A stretch of 64,000 nucleotides of DNA from Mesorhizobium muleiense (GTDB lineage Bacteria; Pseudomonadota; Alphaproteobacteria; Rhizobiales; Rhizobiaceae), in NCBI RefSeq assembly GCF_900099905.1, contig NZ_FNEE01000015.1, forward strand, positions 62,001 to 126,000, given 5' to 3'. Numbering within the stretch: position 1 is the first letter of the stretch; every line of letters begins with the position of its first letter. The position numbers were made by a program, and so were the translations under genes. Positions 8,158 to 18,727 of this stretch are shown one piece after another. Below the pieces are notes generated by a model that was not told where the DNA came from, did no database searches, and was given only the letters and a program-made list of their open reading frames with translations.

Positions 8158-11001
8158 TCATTTGACCTGAATATTGGCAAAATGGCCGCCATCGAGGCTC
8201 ATGCCGCGCGCCGCCAAAGCCTGGAGCACGTCCTGACGCATTCCGAAAAGAGCCACGGTGCCGTTGACGAGCACCAGGATCTTATCCACGGTCTGCAGCA
8301 AAGCAGGCCGCTGCGTGATCGTGACCATCGTGATCTTTTGCTCTTTGGCTTGCTGTAGAGCGCGCGACAAAGCCAACTCGCCAGCAGTGTCGAGGTTCGA
8401 ATTCGGCTCGTCGAGGACCACCAATTTCGGGCTGCCGAAAAAGGCGCGCGCCAGAGCGATACGCTGCTTCTGCCCGCCAGAAAGCGGCGCGCCGTCGGCG
8501 GCGACAAAGGTCTCGTAGCCATGCGGAAGCGAGGCGATCAGTTCGTGAACGTCGGCCAGCTTGGCGGCTTCGTAGATTGCGCCATCGTCGACGTCTTCGC
8601 GCATTCTGGCGATGTTCGCCTTGATCGACCCCGGGAAAAGCTGCACGTCCTGGGGAAGGTAGCCGATGCTTTCACCAAATTGCCGCTGATCCCAGTTCCG
8701 CAGGTCCATCAGGTCGAGCCGCACGCTTCCCGAAGTGGGAAGGATCGAGCCGACGAGCATTTTGCCCAGGGTCGTTTTACCGGCGCCCGAATTGCCGATG
8801 ATCGCCAGCGAGTCTCCGGCCTCCAGCCCAAAGCCGATGCCATTGAGCACGACACGTTTGGTTCCTTGCGGCACGAACAGCAGCCGCTCGACATCGAGGC
8901 GCCCTTCCGGACGCGGCAGCTTCAGGCGTTCGAAGTTCAGCGGGGATTCCTTTAGCAGCGCACTGATGCGGCCAAAGGCGGCGCGTGACTGCACAACCTG
9001 GTTCCACCCTTCAATCGCACCCTCGATCGGGCCAAGTGCGCGACCGGCAATGATTGACGCGGCGATGACCATGCCGCCCGTGACCGAGCCTTCGATGGCC
9101 AGATAGGCGCCCCAGCCGAGCATTATGACCTGGGTCAGCAGCCGGACGCCCTTGGAAAGAGAAGCAAAGGCTATGTTTCTGTCCTGAGCTATGACCTGCC
9201 ATTTGAGCGAGTTGCCGGTATCCTTGCCCCAGATCCACACGGCTTCGGGGATCATCGCCAGCGCGTTGATGATCTGCGAGTTGCGCGACATCGAATCGAC
9301 GTGGAGGTTGGCTTTGGTTTGGCTTGTGTTGGCCTCGCCGAACGGCTTGGCGGTTGCGCGCTGGTTGGCGAGCGTGATGGCCAGCAGCAGCAGCGCCGTC
9401 GCCACGACGATAAAGCCGAGGTCGGGGTGGATCAGGAATATCGCCAGCATGAACAACGGGGCCATCGGCGCATCGAGAAGAGACAGCAACGTGCCGGACA
9501 CCAGAAACGTACGCAGCTGCTGAAGATCCCCCAGCGTCTGATATTCGCGCCCGTTGCTGTGCAGTGAAGCCCTGGCGGCTGCGCTGAGGATTGGTCCGCC
9601 CAGTTGGGCGGCGACCTCGACCGCTGTGCGCATGAGGATGAAGCGCCGGATGGCATCAAAAACCGACTGCAGGATGACTGCGCCGACGATCACGATCGTC
9701 AGCATCACCAGGGTGTCGACCGAGCGGCTCGTCAGCACGCGATCCGAAATCTGGAAGAGGTAGACAGGTATCGCAAGCACCAGCACGTTGGTCGCGATCG
9801 TGAAGATCATCACCGCAATGAGGTTCTTCTTGACCGCGCGAAGGCCGGCTGTGAGGCTGGCCGAGAGATCGACTGGGCCGAGACGCTTGTGGAATGCGCC
9901 GCCGCCGCCGCCATTGCCGCCGCCACCGCCGCCCCCCTTGCCGGTTCCGGTCGGGCCGCCGCCGCCAGGCACTTCCCGGGCAAGTAAGGGACCGCGGTCG
10001 CCCTCGATTGTCACGCCGGGCAGAACCGGCTTGTTCTTCATCTCCTGCGTGGGCGGCTCTACTCGCGCGCTCGGCTGGTCCTGCTTGCCGGGCGCGTCGT
10101 TCGGCGCGTTCGGCGTCTTGCGTTCCAATATTTCCGGCTCCGGCTTGCGCGCCGGTTCTTCCTTTGGTGGCAAGGCGCGCTGGGCCGGCTCGGAGATCCG
10201 AGGGCTTGGTGGCCGGATCTCCTGCGTGGGCGGCTCTACTCGCGCGCTCGGCTGGTGCTGCTTGCCGGGCGCGTCCTTCGCCGCGTTCGGCGTGTTGCGT
10301 TCCAATATTTCCGGCTCGGGCTTGCGCGCCGGTTCTTCCTTTGGTGATACGGTGCGCTGGGCCGGCTCGGAGATCCGAGGGCTCGGTGGCCGGATCTCCT
10401 GCGTGGGCGGCTCTACTCGCGCGCTCGGCTGGTCCTGCTTGCCGGGCGGGTCCTTCGGTGCGTTCGGCGTCTTCCGTTCCAATATTTCCGGCCCGGGCCG
10501 GCGCGCCGGCTCTTCCATTGGCGCTACGGCGCGCTGGGCCGGCTCGGAGATCCGAGGGCTCGGTGGCCGGATGGGGTCGGGCCTTCTCATGCTGTCTGCG
10601 GCTGGAGCAGTGGGCGTGGCCGGCGACGGAGCCGAAGGCACTTTTGCTTGCGGGGAGGGAGGTTGCACCTCGCGTTGCTGAGCGCTTCTATCACCAGGTA
10701 AAGGCGCGGTTGAAGGGCGCGCTTGTTCGGTGATCTTGGCTTGTTCGGTGACCTTGGCTGGCGTCGCGTGGCGAAGCGATGTCGGCGTTTCGGCTGGCCG
10801 GGCGTCCACTATGCGCCACAATTCGGCAACGACATCGTCCAGTTTTTCCACCGAACGATCGACCGCCCTGCTGTGACGAAACAAAGACTGTGCGATCGGT
10901 TCGGCGGCGCTTCGCCCGACTGCTTCGCCGCCGTCATCCGGCCGATCCCATTCTGGTTCCTGGGCGAAAGCGCGCCCGGTTTGATCGCGATCTTCGGTCA
11001 T
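8158..11001 (-). CDS. type I secretion ABC transporter/permease with long Pro-rich N-terminal extension
   Basis: A 947-residue PrtD/HlyB-like exporter. The ABC core occupies about residues 370-947: a membrane domain beginning at LGPVDLSASLTAGLRAV, the Walker A GNSGAGKTT near 733, signature LSGGQKQRIALARA near 837 and Walker B LVVLDEP near 857. PrtD-type exporters are usually about 570-600 residues, so the first 365 are an addition. This part is Pro/Glu/Lys/Arg-rich, contains three 59-residue tandem repeats (about 143-320) and ends in a poly-Gly linker. No C39-peptidase-like domain is present. The ATG at 11001 has a GGGGTG site and lies 22 bp after the upstream gene. Its likely cargo is the low-complexity protein at 13175-15253. 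Confidence 0.92.
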   Translation of the reverse strand: MTEDRDQTGRAFAQEPEWDRPDDGGEAVGRSAAEPIAQSLFRHSRAVDRSVEKLDDVVAELWRIVDARPAETPTSLRHATPAKVTEQAKITEQARPSTAPLPGDRSAQQREVQPPSPQAKVPSAPSPATPTAPAADSMRRPDPIRPPSPRISEPAQRAVAPMEEPARRPGPEILERKTPNAPKDPPGKQDQPSARVEPPTQEIRPPSPRISEPAQRTVSPKEEPARKPEPEILERNTPNAAKDAPGKQHQPSARVEPPTQEIRPPSPRISEPAQRALPPKEEPARKPEPEILERKTPNAPNDAPGKQDQPSARVEPPTQEMKNKPVLPGVTIEGDRGPLLAREVPGGGGPTGTGKGGGGGGGNGGGGGAFHKRLGPVDLSASLTAGLRAVKKNLIAVMIFTIATNVLVLAIPVYLFQISDRVLTSRSVDTLVMLTIVIVGAVILQSVFDAIRRFILMRTAVEVAAQLGGPILSAAARASLHSNGREYQTLGDLQQLRTFLVSGTLLSLLDAPMAPLFMLAIFLIHPDLGFIVVATALLLLAITLANQRATAKPFGEANTSQTKANLHVDSMSRNSQIINALAMIPEAVWIWGKDTGNSLKWQVIAQDRNIAFASLSKGVRLLTQVIMLGWGAYLAIEGSVTGGMVIAASIIAGRALGPIEGAIEGWNQVVQSRAAFGRISALLKESPLNFERLKLPRPEGRLDVERLLFVPQGTKRVVLNGIGFGLEAGDSLAIIGNSGAGKTTLGKMLVGSILPTSGSVRLDLMDLRNWDQRQFGESIGYLPQDVQLFPGSIKANIARMREDVDDGAIYEAAKLADVHELIASLPHGYETFVAADGAPLSGGQKQRIALARAFFGSPKLVVLDEPNSNLDTAGELALSRALQQAKEQKITMVTITQRPALLQTVDKILVLVNGTVALFGMRQDVLQALAARGMSLDGGHFANIQVK
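10041..10571. repeat. three in-frame 177-bp tandem repeats inside the ABC exporter gene
   Basis: Three consecutive copies start at 10041, 10218 and 10395 with an exact 177-bp period and only scattered base differences. Each encodes a 59-residue unit containing PPSPRISEPAQR, EILER and PSARVEPPTQE. The period is a multiple of three, so copy number can change without breaking the frame. They lie in the cytosolic N-terminal extension of the exporter. Confidence 0.97.
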
Positions 11002-11023
11002 TGCTGCCACCCCGGTTCGAAAA

Positions 11024-13033
11024 TCACGCGAGAACACCTTGCATCGGATCGGAATAGGTCTCAGGCACGAGCGAGGGATACGCCACGTTTTGAGAGGCTT
11101 CCGGCGCAAGCATGTCATCGTCGAGGAAAGCGACCGCTTCATTCACCAGCACGTCGGGATTCTGGCCGCCAAGATCGGGGCCGGTGGAAATCAGCTCCGC
11201 CTGGATGAGGATCTCGTCCGAATAGATGCCGCCGCCTACATAGGTCTTGCCGGTGGAATCCACGTCGGCAATGTAGGCATAATTGACCAGCGAGTTGGTT
11301 CCCGTCGAAATTGTCCAGTCCGCCTCCGGATGCGCCAGCGCATTCATGGCCAGGGCCACCTGATCGCTGTCACCAAGAATGGTGGTCTGTTTGATGTATT
11401 GCAGATTGAGGATGTCGCCGGAGATGTAGAGCACCCGAATCGCCCCGATGCCCGCGAATGGGCCATCGCCCAGTATGTCGGAAAGGTCGCCGTTGCCGTT
11501 CTGCAGGCTTTCACACGCCTTGCGATAAGCTTCAGACATCGCCTCGAAGCGATCGCCGGCGCCGTAATTGACGATGCTGGCCTGGTTCCAAAGCAGATTG
11601 TCGCTGGTGGAGGCCGCGCCTTCGCCGGTTGTCTGGAAACCATCGACCGCGCCGATCAGGTCGTTGTCCAGGAGCACGTTCAACTGATGGATGATGTTGG
11701 CGTCGTAAATGTTTCCGCCGACGACGATCAGGTCGTAATTGAAGCCCAGTTCGTCCAGCGAAATGTCGTTAGCCGCCGTGTTGGCGCCGGCTGTCACCAG
11801 CGTCTTGACTCCCGATGACGACAGGATGGAAACGTCATTGTCCATCATGAAGGTGTATTGCTGGATCCAGTTCATGATGAGCAGGTCGCCTTCGACCTCG
11901 GTGACAACCCAGTGCTTGGGAAAGTCACCCTGCTTGGCCTGCGACGCCGCAGCTTCCGCCGACGGATCGATGCGCTTGAACATCGCGATATTGAAGCCTT
12001 GGGTCGGATCGGTGGCGTTCAGGCCCCAACCGTTGATGGAGGAACTGACGAGGTCGCTGTCGCACGAGACATTGATCTGAATGATCGCGTTGAGCTCGAC
12101 ATGGTCGCCCATCACCGCGCAAACCGGCGACTGCAGCCAATTGTTGGCCATCGCCACGCTGTTGACGAGGAGATTGCCGCCGGCTTCCAGCTCGACCGAA
12201 ACATCGATGTCGATGCTTCCGGACCCAGGCGTGTAGGAGGGTTGCTCGGCCTCTTCTTCCTCGTCCTCGTCCTCCTCCTCGGCTCGACGGTGCTTCTCCG
12301 GGAGGTGATCGTCGAGCTTGGGCGCTTCGTCCACGGATTGCCCATTGACGTAAGTGCCCTCGATGACGTCGGCCTTGACGACGAAAACATCGGCTTCGCC
12401 ATCCGTTTCCTCCGGATAGCCGTTGAGCCGTTCGCCGGCTGTCTTGATGACAGCCACTATCTCCTCGGACGAACCCGGCATTTCCAGATCGTCGATCGGC
12501 GACAGATCCGCCGCCGCGCCCAGCAAGGTTGCCATTTCGGCAGCATGGTCCGCTGCTGCGGGAGAGAATTTCAGGCCATGTCCGCCAGCGCCTGTATAGT
12601 CGTTGTCGGAGAGCCGAACCTCCTGATTGATAAGGACCGCCACCGAGCCAGGGGGCTCGATATGGGGCAGGATCAGGCGTGAGGGCGCACTCCCCATCGG
12701 GTACGCTTCCTGGGGAAGCAGGAAACCTGGATAGGCGACGTCCGGCTGCGGGATCGCGGGGATGTCTGGAGGAACGAATTGGAAATCCGACCAGGGTGTC
12801 GACAGGACAAGTTTTGGTGGAACTGGCGAATACTCGATGGAGGGAACGAAATCCTTCAGAGTGTATCCTGCGTCGACGTTGACCGTCTGACTGGCAAGCT
12901 CTGGCGTTTCTTCCTCGACCGCCTGGGCCGCCTTGAATTCGTCATAGGCTTTCCTGAGACGGGTTTGCTCCAGCGTGATTTCAAAGAGTCCCACAAAGTG
13001 GCTGATCGCCTCGGTGATCTTGTCCATATACAC
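11024..13033 (-). CDS. T1SS-associated repeat protein ('type I secretion protein' type)
   Basis: A 669-residue acidic protein encoded just before the ABC exporter. Residues 1-40 are helical, 60-130 are Pro-rich, and a pure acidic block (EEEDEDEEEEAE) sits near 252-263. From about 285 to 625 it carries a recurring unit of roughly the form G(D/N)-x4-5-N-x-I-x-Q-x5-D(N/S)D, seen near 308, 381, 438 and 538, with a weaker copy at 600; the alternation of hydrophobic residues suggests a beta-solenoid. INQ-x5-DNDYTG at 135-148 recurs in the putative substrate next door. It starts at GTG 13033, eight bases after GGAGGA; an ATG six bases later is spaced too far. No signal peptide is seen. It could be a second T1SS substrate or an accessory scaffold. 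Confidence 0.75.
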   Translation of the reverse strand: MYMDKITEAISHFVGLFEITLEQTRLRKAYDEFKAAQAVEEETPELASQTVNVDAGYTLKDFVPSIEYSPVPPKLVLSTPWSDFQFVPPDIPAIPQPDVAYPGFLLPQEAYPMGSAPSRLILPHIEPPGSVAVLINQEVRLSDNDYTGAGGHGLKFSPAAADHAAEMATLLGAAADLSPIDDLEMPGSSEEIVAVIKTAGERLNGYPEETDGEADVFVVKADVIEGTYVNGQSVDEAPKLDDHLPEKHRRAEEEDEDEEEEAEQPSYTPGSGSIDIDVSVELEAGGNLLVNSVAMANNWLQSPVCAVMGDHVELNAIIQINVSCDSDLVSSSINGWGLNATDPTQGFNIAMFKRIDPSAEAAASQAKQGDFPKHWVVTEVEGDLLIMNWIQQYTFMMDNDVSILSSSGVKTLVTAGANTAANDISLDELGFNYDLIVVGGNIYDANIIHQLNVLLDNDLIGAVDGFQTTGEGAASTSDNLLWNQASIVNYGAGDRFEAMSEAYRKACESLQNGNGDLSDILGDGPFAGIGAIRVLYISGDILNLQYIKQTTILGDSDQVALAMNALAHPEADWTISTGTNSLVNYAYIADVDSTGKTYVGGGIYSDEILIQAELISTGPDLGGQNPDVLVNEAVAFLDDDMLAPEASQNVAYPSLVPETYSDPMQGVLA

Positions 13034-13103
13034 GGAAGTTTCCTCCGGTTTTCGAGATCATCCGCGCCCTTGCCGGGTCGCGCTTCTCTTCTCTGGTTCG
13101 AAA

Positions 13104-13139
13104 GACTGCGCGGGGTTTTCCCCCGCGCAGTCCCTTTTT
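13104..13139. terminator. strong intergenic hairpin, possible attenuator or processing element
   Basis: GACTGCGCGGGG at 13104-13115 pairs perfectly with CCCCGCGCAGTC at 13121-13132 around a short T-rich loop. A run of six T follows on the plus strand. For the leftward transcript the 3' U-tract is weak, so in the secretion operon it more likely gives partial termination or protects the 3' end of the substrate mRNA than stops all transcription into the exporter genes. Confidence 0.7.
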
Positions 13140-13174
13140 TGCAGGTCCCGCCGTTGCGAGACCTGCCATGCCAG

Positions 13175-15253
<2,079 letters not shown>

Positions 15254-15831
15254 TGTCGTTCCCTCGGTTAGGGGCCGCGACAACCGAACCACATTCATTC
15301 TGACGTGGTCTTGGGCTGCTCGCGGCCGTTAAGTTTTCATGTGGTTGGTTTGGATCGCCTGCGCCTAGGGGACTAAGGCCGGAGATCCGGTCATCGTCTG
15401 TTTGTACGGCGTCACCTCCCTTTGACGGGGGAGCGAGGCAGCCAGGTTGCGCACGAGTTTCCGCCTGCGCCGCCCAACGGTGCGGTCGCTCGCTGCTCTC
15501 GTGACTCTCTGGATGTTCCCCAAGCTCCCAATTCGGAACATTGGAAGTCTGTGACCGTCAGCGGTAAAATGTAAGCTGATAGTTGGAGCTAGCCCGTTTG
15601 GGACGAGCTGCTCGCCATGAAGGGTTAAATCCTGGACGGTGACTAGGTCGGCAGCAATCGTGAATCGCGGACAGTTGCGCGCCGCGCCGCTGCCAGCACG
15701 GGTTGCCCTAGCAATTGCCTAGCTCGTCAGGACTATATTTTTTCGCCTATTTTTGAGTTAGGAAGTCGTTAACGTGTGTCGTCCGGGTAGGGGTTCCCGG
15801 CCTTTAGTGAGTGCTAGTAACGGGGTGGGCC
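15254..15831. promoter_or_regulatory. 578-bp divergent intergenic region between the secretion operon and the LuxR gene
   Basis: No gene can be supported here. The region separates the leftward secretion operon from the rightward LuxR-type gene and must carry both promoters. A near-palindrome, CCTAGCAATTGCCTAGC at 15708-15724 with a perfect GCAATTGC core, is the best candidate operator, and TA-rich sequence (ACTATATTTTTTCG) follows at about 15731. Long regulatory regions of this kind suggest several inputs. Confidence 0.45.
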
Positions 15832-16623
15832 ATGAGTGGGGTGGATGGGGTGGAGGCGAGCGGACGAGGTCGAGCTGATACAGCCGATAGAGAATCCTGG
15901 GCCCGACGAACCTTGCTGTTCATCGCCCCTGACGACACGATCTCCGATAGCCTGGTGCATGCCGTCGAAAGGGAATTCCCGTGGATCGGGGCTGAGCGCG
16001 TTCGCGACCTGTCCGCCACCTGGGCTGCGTTCGATCCCTCGGTTTCCCTCATTCTGATCGATGCGGTGTTTCTGAGCGAGATCGATTCCTGTTCCGCCCA
16101 GCTGGCCCGCTTCCACCCGGCAGCCATGACCGCTGTGATGCAGGACGACGGCAGGAGGCCGCTTTCCCCCGATGAGGTCTTTGCGTCGCGAGTGGTGCGC
16201 GGCGTGCTTCCCATGAACCTGAAGCTGGATGTGTGGCTTTCCGTAATCAGGCTCATGCTGCGCGGAGGCGAATATTTCCCCTTGGCCATGTTCCAGCCGT
16301 ACCTGAACAACGGCATCCCACATAGCGACGCGAAGGAAGCGAAGCCCGCCATCAAACGGCAAGCCGCACTCGAGGAGTCAGGCCAGCTGACATGTCGGGA
16401 GAGTCAGATCCTGGAGATGGCGTCGCAGGGACTGCAGAACAAAACCATAGCGGCCGCACTTCGCCTTTCCGAACACACCGTCAAAATTCACATGCACAAC
16501 ATCATCAACAAGCTGGGCGCCCACAACAGGACTGAAGCCGCAGCCCTTTTTCATGCCAGACGGGTTGCGGCCGCTGGAATGGTTCCCGGTGCGGATCGCC
16601 CGGTGATCTCAACTCTCACGTGA
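15832..16623 (+). CDS. LuxR/FixJ-type response-regulator-like transcription factor
   Basis: A 263-residue regulator. The C-terminal quarter (about 185-240) is a clear LuxR helix-turn-helix: LTCRESQILEMASQGLQNK, then TIAAALRLSEHTVKIHMHN. The N-terminal region resembles a receiver domain (TLLFIAPDD; LILIDAVFL) but lacks a convincing full set of phosphorylation residues, so it may be a pseudo-receiver. ATG 15832 is chosen because of the GGGGTGGG just upstream; a GTG at 15811 is possible. It is divergent from the low-complexity secretion substrate gene and overlaps the next gene by four bases, so it is the obvious candidate regulator of the secretion locus. Confidence 0.85.
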   Translation: MSGVDGVEASGRGRADTADRESWARRTLLFIAPDDTISDSLVHAVEREFPWIGAERVRDLSATWAAFDPSVSLILIDAVFLSEIDSCSAQLARFHPAAMTAVMQDDGRRPLSPDEVFASRVVRGVLPMNLKLDVWLSVIRLMLRGGEYFPLAMFQPYLNNGIPHSDAKEAKPAIKRQAALEESGQLTCRESQILEMASQGLQNKTIAAALRLSEHTVKIHMHNIINKLGAHNRTEAAALFHARRVAAAGMVPGADRPVISTLT

Positions 16624-17114
16624 GCAGGTCGATGCCACGCTTCCAGGAGATTTTACTGCTTGTTGGTCAATTGAACTACACATGGACCAACACAGAAAGC
16701 TTGCTGATTTACCTGATTGCCGGTCTGGCGAAAGTAGACAAGGAGACTGCGATCGTCATTTTCCTGACGCTGAACACCACGCGTGCACGGATCGAACTGG
16801 TCGAGCGGTTGGCGAAGATGGCGGGAACACCGGTTGAATGCCGACGCCAGGTCCTGGAGATCGCCAGCCAGCTTACCCGGCAGGGAAAGCTGCGCAACAA
16901 ATACAGCCACTGCATCTATTCGTTCGACGAAACGGGAACGCATGCGAGCACGCAACTAATGCGCATCTTCGACAGCAAGGATGCAATCAAATATGGGAAG
17001 ATCGAGGAGCTCGACGATTCCGAGATGAAGCGGATCAGCGCCTCCATCCAGGCGATCAGCGCAATCAACAAGGATATTTGGCGGGTCGTCGAAAGCAATT
17101 CCTTCCCGCATTGA
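16620..17114 (+). CDS. hypothetical helical protein, HEPN-like RxxxxH motif
   Basis: A 164-residue, mostly helical cytosolic protein that I do not recognise. The sequence WTNTESLLIYLIAGLAKVD, then Arg92-Asn-Lys-Tyr-Ser-His97 inside LRNKYSHCIY, resembles the R-x4-H motif of HEPN-fold proteins, but the match is short. It starts at GTG 16620 within the stop of the LuxR gene (GTGA overlap), so the two are translationally coupled; an ATG at 16632 is an alternative. Its link to the regulator suggests a regulatory or RNA-related role, but this is speculation. Confidence 0.6.
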   Translation: MSRSMPRFQEILLLVGQLNYTWTNTESLLIYLIAGLAKVDKETAIVIFLTLNTTRARIELVERLAKMAGTPVECRRQVLEIASQLTRQGKLRNKYSHCIYSFDETGTHASTQLMRIFDSKDAIKYGKIEELDDSEMKRISASIQAISAINKDIWRVVESNSFPH

Positions 17115-17311
17115 ATTGCTTGTCCTGTGCCGCGCGCATCGAAGTTGACGTAGGCGGCGATCGGGTCCGGGCCGCCGTGACGTCCGCCTGGACGCATTAT
17201 CGCGCAGAGCCAGTGACGTCGCGGCCAACGGTCGGGCTGAGGACACCAGATGAAAGATAGATCCGGTTAGCGCCGCGTCGAAATCGGCGCGGGGCGATCA
17301 AGGCACGGGTG

Positions 17312-17872
17312 TCAGGTTCTTATCCGCGTCCACTTGCCGTTTTCGGACTGGGACTGCCGAGCAAAATAACGGTACGAGGTCCGTGACCAGTTCCTGATCG
17401 CGCCCGTCCTGTTATCCAGCACCAGATCGCCCTGGTTCGTCCGCACCGTCAGGACCGTATGACCTGCGCCGCCAAGCGTCGCAACGGTCAGCAACATGGC
17501 GGATGCGGGCCACCCGCGTTTCAACAGCTCGGCTTTCTTGAGGATGGCGAAATCCTCGCAATCGCCTTCGCCGGTCGGCAAGCCCCAGACGTCGGCTCGT
17601 CCTGCGGAGTCTCTGTCGCCTCTCTCCTTGATGCGGCGATTGACCGACTTGTTCACGCTCGCAAGTTCCGCTTCCAGCCTCGGCGTGAGTTCGACCGCTT
17701 TGACCTTGCCGCGGGTGCTGCACAGCGCCGGATCGCTGGCGCAGAATTTGTAGAAGGCGGCCGGTGCAAAGGCGTAGCCTTGCGTGGCCATCTTCGTTGC
17801 TGTTCCGGTTGTTTGATTGCTGCAGCCGGCCAACAAAATGGCCGCCGCGAGAAGCGTCGCTGAACGAATCAC
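17312..17872 (-). CDS. BTLCP (LapG-like) transglutaminase-like cysteine peptidase, lipoprotein
   Basis: A 186-residue protein of the bacterial transglutaminase-like cysteine proteinase family (PF06035), the family of LapG, which clips the LapA adhesin off the cell surface. The catalytic triad is visible: Cys105 in GEGDCEDFAILKK, His138 in GGAGHTVLTV and Asp153 in LVLDNRTG. Residues 1-17 are a lipoprotein signal with lipobox LAGC (Cys17), so it should sit in the periplasm on a membrane. It starts at GTG 17872 after AAGGGGA. It lies near a type I secretion locus, which fits processing of a surface protein, but such genes are common as orphans in Rhizobiales and no LapD homologue is seen here. 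Confidence 0.85.
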   Translation of the reverse strand: MIRSATLLAAAILLAGCSNQTTGTATKMATQGYAFAPAAFYKFCASDPALCSTRGKVKAVELTPRLEAELASVNKSVNRRIKERGDRDSAGRADVWGLPTGEGDCEDFAILKKAELLKRGWPASAMLLTVATLGGAGHTVLTVRTNQGDLVLDNRTGAIRNWSRTSYRYFARQSQSENGKWTRIRT

Positions 17873-18060
17873 TGAGTGTCCCCTTTTGGTGGGTCGCCAT
17901 AATCCTTATGGGGGTTGGTAAATCAATCCTGAGAATCGCGATTGCGCAGGAACAAATTGTTTGCCATACTTAACAAAGTGTTACCGATGGTCGGTAATAT
18001 TGATCCTTCGCGCAACCAAAGGGGACGGGAGCGCCTTTTTTTCCCTCAAGGAGGAAGAAA

Positions 18061-18696
18061 ATGCACCTGTACCCTGACGTCTCAAGCACGATTCTAAGAA
18101 TACTGCTCCTTTCATCCGCTGCCTTCACGGTGGCAATGATCACACCGGCAACCGCACAGCAGAGTCAACGTCCTCGGCTTGCGGCTGCACAGTGCCAACC
18201 TCTCACTGAAGCCAATTTCGCGCTTTGCTGTATTGCAGCCAACCGCACCAGCATTCTTTCCGCCGCGCAAATCGACATGTGCCCGCCGGTTACCACGGCC
18301 CTTATCACCGCCGCCTTGAACGAGGGCGGCGATGGTGACGGCGGCAATGGCGGCGGCAGCGGCGGCAATGGCGGCGATGGTGACGGCGACGGCGACGGCG
18401 ATGGCGACGGCGATGGTGACGGCGACGGCGATGGTGACGGCGACGGCGACGGCGGCAATGGCGGCGGCGGTGGCGGCGGCGGTGGCGGCGGTGGCGGCGG
18501 CGGTGGCGGCGGCGGTGGTGGCGGCGGCGGCAGCGGCGGCGATGGCGGCGATGGTGGCGGCGGCGGCAGCGGCGGCGATGGCGGCAGCGGCGGCGATGGC
18601 GGCGGTGGCAGCGGTGGCAGCGGCGGCGATGGCGGCGGCGGCGGCGGCGGCGGTGGTAGCGGCGGCAGCGGCGGTGGCGGCGGCAGCGGCGGCTAA
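18061..18696 (+). CDS. secreted Gly/Asp-rich low-complexity protein
   Basis: A 211-residue exported protein. Residues 1-33 are a Sec signal peptide ending PATAQQ. Residues 34-86 form a small ordinary domain with four Cys (QCQPL, LCCIA, DMCPP). From residue 87 to the end it is almost only Gly with Asp, Asn and Ser: a (GD)n run near 105-130, then poly-Gly with GGDGGS units. A very strong AAGGAGGAAG site precedes the ATG, and a good terminator follows, so it is a well-expressed single gene. I know no function; the composition resembles the Gly/Asp blocks of the putative T1SS substrate at 13-15 kb, although this one uses Sec. Confidence 0.75.
   Translation: MHLYPDVSSTILRILLLSSAAFTVAMITPATAQQSQRPRLAAAQCQPLTEANFALCCIAANRTSILSAAQIDMCPPVTTALITAALNEGGDGDGGNGGGSGGNGGDGDGDGDGDGDGDGDGDGDGDGDGDGGNGGGGGGGGGGGGGGGGGGGGGGGGSGGDGGDGGGGGSGGDGGSGGDGGGGSGGSGGDGGGGGGGGGSGGSGGGGGSGG
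18325..18695. repeat. GGC/GAC triplet-repeat tract within the Gly/Asp-rich gene
   Basis: About 370 bases made of GGCGAC, GGCGGC, GGTGGC and GGCAGC units encode the Gly/Asp/Ser tail. The tract is highly repetitive in multiples of three and so prone to length change without frameshift. The opposite strand has long spurious open frames here that are not genes. Confidence 0.85.
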
Positions 18697-18727
18697 CGAC
18701 CCCACCAGATGTTCGCTCGATAATCGC

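Noticed and set aside
9788..10733. Two long plus-strand frames opposite the Pro-rich repeats of the ABC exporter
   Set aside because: They repeat with the same 177-bp period and are explained by the repeats of the real gene on the other strand.
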